Shown here: one piece after another, positions 12,879 to 18,970 of the stretch
How positions within the stretch are numbered: the stretch's first letter is position 1
Layout of the letters: every line of letters begins with the position of its first letter
Source of the DNA: an uncultured Clostridia bacterium
Lineage (GTDB): Bacteria > Bacillota > Clostridia > Oscillospirales > Oscillospiraceae
Assembly (NCBI GenBank): GCA_937907715.1
Contig: CALERM010000219.1
Location: forward strand, 1 to 18,970
Direction of reading: 5' to 3'
DNA length: 18,970 nt
Program-made: the position numbers and the translations under genes
Notes under the pieces: model-generated
Told to the model about the DNA's origin: nothing
The model's database searches: none
What the model saw: only the letters and a program-made list of their open reading frames with translations

Positions 12879-14723
12879 ATGTACTGTGTCAAAAAAATGA
12901 CCGAGGATCTCTACTGGGTCGGTGCCAGCGACCGGCGTCTGGCGCTTTTTGAAAACGTCTACCCCATCTCGCGCGGCGTGAGCTACAACTCCTACCTGCT
13001 GCTCGATGAGAAGACGGTTCTGCTGGACACTGCCGACAGCTCCGTGAGCGGCATTTTCTTTGAAAATGTCGAGCATGTGTTAAACGGCAGACCCCTCGAC
13101 TATCTGATTGTCAACCACATGGAGCCGGACCACTGCGCGCTGATGCAGGATCTTGTGCTGCGCCACCCCAATGTGAAGATCGTCTGCAACAAAAAGACAC
13201 TGGCAATGATCAGGAACTTCTTTACGTTCGACATTGACTCCCGCGCCGTGATTGTCGGCGAGATGGACACGCTCTGCACCGGCAAACACACCTTCGCCTT
13301 CGTCATGGCGCCGATGGTCCACTGGCCCGAGGCGATGGTCTCCTACGACGTGACCACGAAGACGCTCTACTCCGCCGACGCGTTCGGCACCTTCGGCGCG
13401 CTGAACGGCAATCTGTACGCAGACGAGGTGAACTTCCAGACCGAATGGCTCGACGATGCCCGCCGGTATTACACCAACATCGTCGGCAAATACGGCACGC
13501 AGGTACAGGCGCTGCTTAAAAAAGCTGCAACCATTGAAATCGAAACCATCTGCCCGCTGCACGGACCCGTGTGGCGCAAGGACATCGGCTGGTTTATCGA
13601 CAAATACGTCCATTGGGCAACCTATAAGCCCGAGCAGCAGGCAGTCGTGATCGCCTACGCCTCCGTCTACGGAAACACCGAAAACGCGGCGAACATTCTT
13701 GCCTCGAAGCTTGCCGACCTCGGCGTGCGCGATGTGAAGATGTATGACGTGTCCGCGACGCACCCGAGCTTCATCGTCTCCGAGTGCTTCCGCGCCAGCC
13801 ACCTGGTCTTCTTCTCTACGACCTACAATGCTGGCATGTTCGTGAACATGGAAAACCTGGTCCACGACATTGTCAACCACAACCTCCAGAACCGGACCAT
13901 TGCACTGGTCGAAAACGGCTCCTGGGCGCCCACGGCAGGCGGTCTCATGCGCGCAGAGTTCCAGAAGCTCAAAAACTGCACGATTCTGGACGAGGGACTG
14001 ACCATCAAGTCCTCGCTCAAGGAAGCGCAGCTTCCGCAGATGGACGCACTCGCGCAGGCAATCTATGACAGCATGGACCATCCCGCGCCCGCAGTCCACG
14101 AGGATGCCAAGCCCATCGAGCAGAACGCGATGTTCTCCCTTTCCTACGGGCTCTATGTTCTCACTGCGCGCGACGGCGAGAAGGACAACGGCTGCATCAT
14201 CAACACCGTCATGCAGCAGACCGACACGCCGCAGCGCATCAGCATTACTGTCAACAAGGCAAACTACACCTGCGATATGATCAAAAAGACGGGCGTGTTC
14301 AACGTCTCGGTTCTGTCTCAGGACGCGCCGTTTGCCATGTTCCAGCACTACGGCTTCCAGTCCGGGCGCGACGTCGACAAGTTTGCCGACGCGAAGACAA
14401 CCCCGCGCGCCATCAACGGTGTCTGCTACGTCCCCGCCTGCACAAAGGCGTTCCTGTCCGGCAAGGTTGTGCAGACCATCGAATTTGAGACGCATGTGCT
14501 GTTCATTGCCGATGTGACCGAGGCGCGTGAGCTCTCAAGCGTCCCCGCCATGACCTACAGCTACTACTTTGAAAACGTCAAGCCGAAGCCTGCCGCGCTC
14601 TCGGAGCAGAAGGGCTGGGTCTGCAGGATCTGCGGCTACGTCTATGAGGGCGAGGAGCTGCCCGCTGACTTCATCTGCCCGCTGTGCAAGCACGGCGCGG
14701 AGGATTTTGAAAAAATAGGCTGA
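12879..14723 (+). CDS. Multidomain flavodiiron protein (diiron - flavodoxin - flavin reductase - rubredoxin)
   Basis: 614 aa from ATG 12879 (AGGAGG at 12866-12871, 7-nt spacing). Residues 1-250 are the beta-lactamase-like diiron domain with every iron ligand present: His80, Glu82, Asp84, His85, His148, Asp167, His228. About 255-400 is a flavodoxin domain with the FMN loop ASVYGNTEN. About 425-565 resembles the flavin reductase (FMN-binding split-barrel) domain. The last 35 residues are a rubredoxin with Cys582, 585, 600 and 603. Only 14 residues separate the two CxxC pairs, the short rubrerythrin-type spacing. Such proteins reduce O2 to water and/or NO to N2O in the cytosol. The fused domains could pass electrons from NAD(P)H to the diiron core without separate partners. 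Confidence 0.95.
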   Translation: MYCVKKMTEDLYWVGASDRRLALFENVYPISRGVSYNSYLLLDEKTVLLDTADSSVSGIFFENVEHVLNGRPLDYLIVNHMEPDHCALMQDLVLRHPNVKIVCNKKTLAMIRNFFTFDIDSRAVIVGEMDTLCTGKHTFAFVMAPMVHWPEAMVSYDVTTKTLYSADAFGTFGALNGNLYADEVNFQTEWLDDARRYYTNIVGKYGTQVQALLKKAATIEIETICPLHGPVWRKDIGWFIDKYVHWATYKPEQQAVVIAYASVYGNTENAANILASKLADLGVRDVKMYDVSATHPSFIVSECFRASHLVFFSTTYNAGMFVNMENLVHDIVNHNLQNRTIALVENGSWAPTAGGLMRAEFQKLKNCTILDEGLTIKSSLKEAQLPQMDALAQAIYDSMDHPAPAVHEDAKPIEQNAMFSLSYGLYVLTARDGEKDNGCIINTVMQQTDTPQRISITVNKANYTCDMIKKTGVFNVSVLSQDAPFAMFQHYGFQSGRDVDKFADAKTTPRAINGVCYVPACTKAFLSGKVVQTIEFETHVLFIADVTEARELSSVPAMTYSYYFENVKPKPAALSEQKGWVCRICGYVYEGEELPADFICPLCKHGAEDFEKIG

Positions 14724-14778
14724 CGTTTCTTTGACAAAAAGCAGGGCTTTTGGTCAAAAAGAATGCACCTCGACTGCG

Positions 14779-14823
14779 CGCAGAATTTCGCGTCTGCGGA
14801 CGCGAAATTCTGCGAGGCTTTTT
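14779..14823 (+). terminator. Long perfect hairpin terminator after the flavodiiron gene
   Basis: A perfect 16-bp stem, CGCAGAATTTCGCGTC (14779-14794) and GACGCGAAATTCTGCG (14799-14814), with a TGCG loop, followed by AGGC and five T. A second, imperfect 13-bp hairpin (14730-14758, one mismatch, AGG loop) precedes it just after the stop codon. Confidence 0.75.
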
Positions 14824-14867
14824 CCGTCATGGGTTTCTCAAATATATTTTGAAAGGATTGTATTGTC

Positions 14868-16316
14868 ATGCGAGTATTAGAGCAGCTGGAACCGAAGAAT
14901 GTCCTGTCCTTTTTTGAAGATCTGTGCGCCATTCCCCACGGCTCGGGCAACACGAAGGCAATCAGCGACTACTGTGTGAAGTTTGCCAAAGACCGCTCTC
15001 TGGAGGTCCATCAAGATGGGCTTAACAACGTCGTCATCGTCAAGCCCGCGACGCCGGGCTACGAAGCCGCGCCCACGGTCATTATCCAGGGACACCTCGA
15101 CATGGTTGCGGAAAAGACGCCCGACAGCCCCATCAACTTCCTGACCGACGGGCTGGAGCTGGAGGTGGACGGCGACTTTGTCCGCGCCAAGGGCACGACG
15201 CTCGGCGGCGACGACGGCATTGCCGTTGCGATGGCTCTGGCAGTTCTGGATTCCCACGACCTCGCGCACCCGAGACTCGAGTGCCTGTTCACCGTTGACG
15301 AAGAAACCGGCATGGACGGTGCGGTCGGCTTCGACGCCTCCATTCTGCAGGGCAAGCGGCTTCTGAACATCGACTCCGAAGAGGAAGGCATCCTGACCGT
15401 CAGCTGCGCGGGCGGCGCACATGCGGCAGTTAGAATCCCCATGACGGCAAACGAATGCGCGCTTGATTCCGCCGAAATCCGGATTTCCGGTCTCAAGGGC
15501 GGTCACTCCGGCGCGGAGATTGACAAGGGTCGCGCGAACGCGACGATTACCCTCGGCAGAGTATTGCAGGCGCTGGTCGACGAGCTGGAGGTGCGCCTTG
15601 TCTCGGCGGAGGGCGGTCTCAAGGACAACGCCATCCCGAACGCCGCACGCGCCGTCATCGCGCTGGAGGACGGAAAGCTTCCCCGCGCACAGGAAATCTG
15701 CGCCGAGCTGCAAGATACATTCCGCAGGGAATACGCCGCCGCAGACCCCGACGTCACCGTCACCTTCACGCCCGGCACGGTCGCTTCCCAGGCGCTGACG
15801 CTGCGCGATACGAAGAAGGTCTGCTGCTTCCTGGGGCTTTACCCCAACGGCATTGAATCGATGAGCATGGACATTCCGGGACTGGTGCAGACCTCCTGCA
15901 ACCTCGGCATTTTCAGGGTCGACGGTGCGGGGCTCGAGGGCTCCGGCTCCGTCCGAAGCTCGGTGGCAAGCCGCAAGCAGCTGCTGCTGCGCAGAATCGG
16001 GCTGCTAGCCGAGGGGCTCGACGGTACGCTGTGCGTTTCGGGGGAATACCCCGCGTGGGAATACCGCCGCGAGTCACACCTGCGCGACGTGATGTGCAGA
16101 GTCTACAAGGACCAGTATGGCACGGATATGAAGGTCGAAGCAATCCACGCAGGTCTCGAGTGCGGTCTGTTCTGCGGCAAGATTCCGGGGCTCGACGCGG
16201 TCTCCTTCGGTCCCAACCTCTACGATATCCACACGACCTCTGAACGCATGTCCATCAGCTCTGTACAGCGCGTTTACGCCTATCTCTGCGCCGTTTTGCA
16301 GGCGTTGAAAGATTGA
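14868..16316 (+). CDS. pepD: Aminoacyl-histidine dipeptidase (M20 family, PepD-type)
   Basis: 482 aa, matching cytosolic dipeptidase D, which hydrolyses Xaa-His (carnosine-like) and other unblocked dipeptides with a dinuclear zinc centre. The metal and catalytic residues of the M20 family are present: His76 and Asp78 in QGHLDMV, Asp115 in GGDDGIA, Glu145/Glu146 in VDEETGMDG, Asp169 in NIDSEEEG, and the late His in DIHTTSERM. The lid domain carries GLKGGHSGAEIDKGRANA. AAAGGA lies 10 nt before the ATG, a long spacing. It stands alone between two terminators; I see no convincing promoter in the short gap before it. The role is peptide and amino-acid salvage. Confidence 0.96.
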   Translation: MRVLEQLEPKNVLSFFEDLCAIPHGSGNTKAISDYCVKFAKDRSLEVHQDGLNNVVIVKPATPGYEAAPTVIIQGHLDMVAEKTPDSPINFLTDGLELEVDGDFVRAKGTTLGGDDGIAVAMALAVLDSHDLAHPRLECLFTVDEETGMDGAVGFDASILQGKRLLNIDSEEEGILTVSCAGGAHAAVRIPMTANECALDSAEIRISGLKGGHSGAEIDKGRANATITLGRVLQALVDELEVRLVSAEGGLKDNAIPNAARAVIALEDGKLPRAQEICAELQDTFRREYAAADPDVTVTFTPGTVASQALTLRDTKKVCCFLGLYPNGIESMSMDIPGLVQTSCNLGIFRVDGAGLEGSGSVRSSVASRKQLLLRRIGLLAEGLDGTLCVSGEYPAWEYRRESHLRDVMCRVYKDQYGTDMKVEAIHAGLECGLFCGKIPGLDAVSFGPNLYDIHTTSERMSISSVQRVYAYLCAVLQALKD

Positions 16317-16327
16317 CTGCTTTTCTG

Positions 16328-16363
16328 AAATCCCGCCCGGACACATGTCCGGGCGGGATTTTT
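16328..16363 (+). terminator. Intrinsic terminator of pepD
   Basis: A near-continuous palindrome, AAATCCCGCCCGGACA (16328-16343) and TGTCCGGGCGGGATTT (16346-16361), ending in five T (16359-16363). The loop is effectively ACAT. It starts 12 bases after the stop. Confidence 0.9.
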
Positions 16364-16397
16364 ATCCGAATTTCTTCTATTGTTTTTATTTGATTCA

Positions 16398-16438
16398 CAA
16401 TTTTTACAAAATTGACGGTATAATAATCTTTATACAAT
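16398..16438 (+). promoter_or_regulatory. Promoter region of the chaperone cluster, with inverted repeat
   Basis: A perfect TATAAT (16419-16424) lies 35 nt before the J-protein ATG, but no good -35 is found at 16-18 nt. An alternative is TTGACG (16412-16417) with TACAAT (16433-16438) at a short 15-nt spacing. A perfect inverted repeat, CAATTTT (16398-16404) / AAAATTG (16408-16414), covers the -35 area and could be an operator. The CIRCE element (TTAGCACTC-N9-GAGTGCTAA) bound by HrcA is not present. Confidence 0.45.
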
Positions 16439-16459
16439 GCGCGGAGGAGGGAATTGCAC

Positions 16460-17101
16460 ATGACAAGAGATCCGTATGAGGTACTCGGCGTCTCGCGCGG
16501 CGCGAGTGAAGACGAGATCAAGCAGGCATACCGCCGCCTTGCCAAGCAGTACCACCCGGACCTCCATCCGGGCGACGCCGCCTGCGCAAAGAAGATGAAC
16601 GAGATCAACGAGGCATACGACCTGCTCAAAAATCCGCAGGCGTATCAGGCGTATCGCCAACAGCAGCAGCAAAGCGCCTATCAGCAGGCATACCGCCAGC
16701 AGCAGTCGGCGTATCAGCAGCAGAACCAACAGTATTACGATCCGTTCGGCTTCTGGACCTCGCAGGCAGGCTCTCAGGACGGGCAAGACCCGAACCAGCA
16801 TTATTACCGCTACACCTACACCTATCAGCCCGGCAGCCACTCGGACCAGAACGAGCAGAACACGCAGTATCAGTGGACCTATCGCCGCCCGCGCAGCGGC
16901 GGCATTTTCCGCAAGATCATCGGCGCGTATCTGCTTCTGCAGCTGCTCGGCTGGCTCTTTACCAGCTGCGCCTACAGCGCATATCCGTCCTATTACTACG
17001 GCTATTCCAGCCAGCCGGACTCCGGCTACTCCGAGACCTATAATCAGCCGTCCTCCGGCAGCTATAATTCGTATGGCTTCGGCGGCGGCAGACAGAGCTG
17101 A
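16460..17101 (+). CDS. J-domain protein with Q/Y-rich region and membrane anchor
   Basis: 213 aa from ATG 16460 (GGAGGAGGG at 16443-16451, 8-nt spacing); a TTG two codons earlier is too close to that site. Residues 3-62 are a complete J domain with HPD at 32-34 and the helix KKMNEINEAYDLLKN. Residues 63-93 are a low-complexity Q/A/Y run (AYRQQQQQSAYQQAYRQQQ). A Tyr/Gln/Asn-rich linker extends to 145, and one hydrophobic helix lies at about 153-171. The tail is rich in Tyr, Ser and Gly. The Gly/Phe, zinc-finger and substrate-binding domains of classical DnaJ are missing, so it is not DnaJ itself. It should stimulate an Hsp70 ATPase at the membrane, most likely the DnaK encoded two genes downstream. 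Cys-independent; clients unknown. Confidence 0.88.
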   Translation: MTRDPYEVLGVSRGASEDEIKQAYRRLAKQYHPDLHPGDAACAKKMNEINEAYDLLKNPQAYQAYRQQQQQSAYQQAYRQQQSAYQQQNQQYYDPFGFWTSQAGSQDGQDPNQHYYRYTYTYQPGSHSDQNEQNTQYQWTYRRPRSGGIFRKIIGAYLLLQLLGWLFTSCAYSAYPSYYYGYSSQPDSGYSETYNQPSSGSYNSYGFGGGRQS

Positions 17102-17116
17102 AAGGCGGGGTTCTCC

Positions 17117-17551
17117 ATGCGTCTGTTTACCAAAAAGCAGCCGCCCGCGCCGGACCTTCGTCTCGAGGCGTTGGAGGCAGAATATAAGAATTACCGCCGC
17201 CGCACGCAGGACGCGCGCGAGCAAGCCTTTCAAGACGCGCAGCGTAAAACCGTTCTCGCGTTTCTGCCGCTCTACGACGACTTGGAGCGCGCGCTCTCGG
17301 CGCCCTGTCAGGACGCTGCCTACCGCAAGGGCATCGAGCTGATGATGCAGAACCTGCTTTCGATTCTCGCCGGTCTCAAGGTCCAGCCCATGCAGTCGCT
17401 CGGCAAGTGCTTCAACCCCGACTATCACGAGGCGGTTTCCCATGTGACGGATGAAGCGGCGGGCGAGGAGCGCATTGTGCAGGTCGTGCAGACCGGCTTT
17501 ACGATGGACGAGGAGGTTCTGCGGCACGCAAAGGTCGTCGTCGCGAACTGA
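17117..17551 (+). CDS. grpE: GrpE nucleotide exchange factor, short form
   Basis: 144 aa against about 180-200 for typical GrpE. The N-terminal long-helix region is cut to about 35 residues (LEALEAEYKNYRRRTQDAREQ matches the usual EFENYKKRT segment). The four-helix part LAFLPLYDDLERAL and the C-terminal beta-wing are complete: FNPDYHEAVSHV, ERIVQVVQTGFTMDEEVLRHAKVVVAN. GrpE releases ADP from DnaK. It starts 15 nt after the J-protein stop and lies 58 nt before dnaK, so one transcript is likely. The missing N-terminal helix is the part linked to dimer stability and heat sensing in E. coli GrpE, so this one may be less temperature-responsive; that is inference. Confidence 0.92.
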   Translation: MRLFTKKQPPAPDLRLEALEAEYKNYRRRTQDAREQAFQDAQRKTVLAFLPLYDDLERALSAPCQDAAYRKGIELMMQNLLSILAGLKVQPMQSLGKCFNPDYHEAVSHVTDEAAGEERIVQVVQTGFTMDEEVLRHAKVVVAN

Positions 17552-17609
17552 CCGGTTCTCTGCCCCGCATGGCAAAATTTCATGAGTTTTTTGAAGGAGC
17601 GTTTCACGT

Positions 17610-18970
17610 ATGTCCAGAATCATCGGTATTGACCTTGGCACCACAAATTCCTGCGTTGCCGTGATGGAGGGCGGTGAGCCTGTCATCATCCCCAATGCGG
17701 AGGGCGGCAGAACCACGCCGTCGGTGGTCGCTTTTTCCAAGACCGGTGAGCGGATGGTCGGAAGCCTTGCCAAGCGGCAGGCTGTCACCAACCATGACCG
17801 CACCATTTCTTCCATCAAGCGCCAGATGGGCACCAACTACCGGGTGAACATCGATGGTCACAAATATACACCGCAGGAAATCTCCGCCATGATTCTGCAG
17901 AAGCTCAAGCGCGACGCAGAAAGCTATCTCGCAGAGCCTGTTACCGAGGCAGTCATCACCGTTCCGGCGTATTTTACCGACGCGCAGCGGCAGGCGACCA
18001 AGGACGCCGGCAAGATTGCGGGACTGAATGTGCAGCGCATCATCAACGAGCCGACGGCGGCGGCGCTTGCCTACGGCATCGACAAGGAGCAGAGCCAGAA
18101 GATCATGGTCTATGATCTCGGCGGCGGCACGTTCGACGTATCCATCCTCGACATTTCCTCCGGCGTCATCGAGGTTCTTGCCACGGCGGGCAACAATCAC
18201 CTCGGCGGCGACGATTTTGACCGGTGCATCATGGACTATCTGGTCTCCGAGTTCAAGCGTGAAAACAAAATTGACCTCTCGCGCGACCCCGTCGCCATGC
18301 AGCGCGTGCGCGAGGCGGCGGAAAAGGCAAAGATCGAGCTGTCGAGCATGACGCAGACCTCGGTCGAGCTTCCGTACATTGCAGTTTCAAAAGCGGGTCC
18401 TGTTCATATGGACATCCCGCTCACACGGGCAAAGTTCAACGATCTGACCTCGCAGCTTGTCCAGGCGACCAAAGCGCCTGTCAATCAGGCAATCAACGAC
18501 TCCGGCATCACCATCTCGCAGATCAGCAAGGTTCTGATGGTGGGCGGCTCGAGCCGCATCCCCGCCGTGCAGGAGCTGGTCAGCCAGATCACCGGCGCCG
18601 CGCCCTTCAAGGGCATCAACCCCGACGAATGCGTCGCCATGGGCGCGTGCCTGCAGGCGGGCGTTCTGTCCGGCAGCGTCAAGGGTCTGCTGCTTCTGGA
18701 TGTCACGCCGCTGTCTCTGGGCATCGAGACCCTCGGCGGCGTGTGCACAAGAGTCATCGAGCGCAACACAACTCTTCCTATCCGCAAGAGCCAGATCTTC
18801 ACGACCGCGTCGAGCTTCCAGTCCTCGGTCGATATTCACGTCTTACAGGGCGAGCGCCCGATGGCGCGGCAGAACAAGGAGCTTGGCAGGTTCCAGCTCA
18901 CCGGAATCCGCCGGGCGCCGCGCGGCGTGCCGCAGATCGAGGTCACGTTCTCCATCGACGCCAACGGCAT
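17610..18970 (+). CDS. dnaK: Molecular chaperone DnaK (Hsp70), 3' end outside the window
   Basis: 453 codons are visible of an expected ~600. The nucleotide-binding domain shows IGIDLGTTNSCVAV at residues 4-17, VPAYFTDAQRQATKDAG, NEPTAAALAYG, YDLGGGTFDVS and VGGSSRIPAVQ. The linker GLLLLDVTPLSLGIETLGG and the start of the substrate-binding domain (NTTLPIRKSQIFTT) follow. The ~25-residue insert of Gram-negative DnaKs is absent (SIKRQMGTNYRVNIDGHKYTPQEIS runs straight through), as expected for Firmicutes. GAAGGAG lies 10 nt before the ATG. The order J-protein, grpE, dnaK, without hrcA and with a non-canonical J-protein, suggests this may be a second, specialised DnaK rather than the heat-shock copy; the window cannot prove it. 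Confidence 0.96.
   Translation, partial: MSRIIGIDLGTTNSCVAVMEGGEPVIIPNAEGGRTTPSVVAFSKTGERMVGSLAKRQAVTNHDRTISSIKRQMGTNYRVNIDGHKYTPQEISAMILQKLKRDAESYLAEPVTEAVITVPAYFTDAQRQATKDAGKIAGLNVQRIINEPTAAALAYGIDKEQSQKIMVYDLGGGTFDVSILDISSGVIEVLATAGNNHLGGDDFDRCIMDYLVSEFKRENKIDLSRDPVAMQRVREAAEKAKIELSSMTQTSVELPYIAVSKAGPVHMDIPLTRAKFNDLTSQLVQATKAPVNQAINDSGITISQISKVLMVGGSSRIPAVQELVSQITGAAPFKGINPDECVAMGACLQAGVLSGSVKGLLLLDVTPLSLGIETLGGVCTRVIERNTTLPIRKSQIFTTASSFQSSVDIHVLQGERPMARQNKELGRFQLTGIRRAPRGVPQIEVTFSIDANG

Noticed and set aside
13080..14495. 471-codon minus-strand open frame across the flavodiiron gene
   Set aside because: The opposite strand encodes a protein with every family motif. The antisense translation has no recognisable domain and follows from third-position GC bias.
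16317..16459. CIRCE element upstream of the chaperone genes
   Set aside because: Looked for TTAGCACTC-N9-GAGTGCTAA and close variants; none is present. The only dyad is CAATTTT/AAAATTG.
16430..17836. 468-codon minus-strand open frame across J-protein, grpE and dnaK
   Set aside because: Its hydrophobic Leu/Ile/Arg-rich composition is the mirror of Gln/Tyr codons in the J-protein; the plus-strand genes are certain.
1..18970. tRNA genes, CRISPR arrays, insertion sequences or attachment sites
   Set aside because: Reading both strands by eye, no cloverleaf with a CCA-type end, no regularly spaced repeats and no transposase-like frame were found.

Overview
The window looks like a chromosomal segment of an anaerobic, fairly GC-rich Firmicute, probably a gut Oscillospiraceae/Ruminococcaceae-type clostridium; this is inferred from gene content, not from a database search. 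Supporting signs are strong AGGAGG-like ribosome sites, sigma-A-type promoters, intrinsic terminators after most units, a DnaK with the short Gram-positive-type ATPase domain, an anaerobic (class III) ribonucleotide reductase activase, and an oxygen-scavenging flavodiiron protein. Genes lie on both strands in short units. I saw no tRNA, rRNA, CRISPR, insertion sequence or phage gene.

Layout. 39-1136: ychF (+), sharing a bidirectional terminator with a minus-strand pair, a membrane-anchored CapA-type protein and a DUF3786 protein (1177-3156). A divergent promoter region (3157-3336) separates that pair from a membrane-anchored GH25 muramidase (3337-4212, +). Next come a spacer dense in inverted repeats, a MerR/GyrI-type regulator with a textbook 19-bp-spacer promoter (4400-5287, +) and, convergent to it, a MoxR-like AAA+ ATPase plus VWA/metallopeptidase-like pair (5338-8036, -). 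A broken sodium:neurotransmitter-symporter-type transporter follows (8156-9108, -), then a two-gene ThrE/YjjP-YjjB exporter (9287-10480, -). Divergent from it is nrdG-dut (10582-11544, +).

An anchored endonuclease/exonuclease/phosphatase-family protein (11592-12680, -) is divergent from a four-domain flavodiiron protein (12879-14723, +). Their shared intergenic region carries a near-consensus Fur/PerR-type box. pepD (14868-16316, +) follows. The window ends in a chaperone cluster: a membrane-anchored, Q/Y-rich J-protein, a short GrpE, and DnaK running off the edge (16460-18970).

How the genes fit together. nrdG and dut both serve dNTP supply. The CapA-like and GH25 proteins are envelope-facing. 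The MoxR/VWA pair is a typical two-component ATPase/adaptor module of unknown client. The flavodiiron protein is an oxidative/nitrosative defence enzyme that the box upstream could place under metal- or peroxide-responsive control. The least ordinary items are the J-protein-GrpE-DnaK cluster (no hrcA, no CIRCE visible, J-protein first and membrane-anchored), the internally deleted transporter, and the flavodiiron regulatory region.
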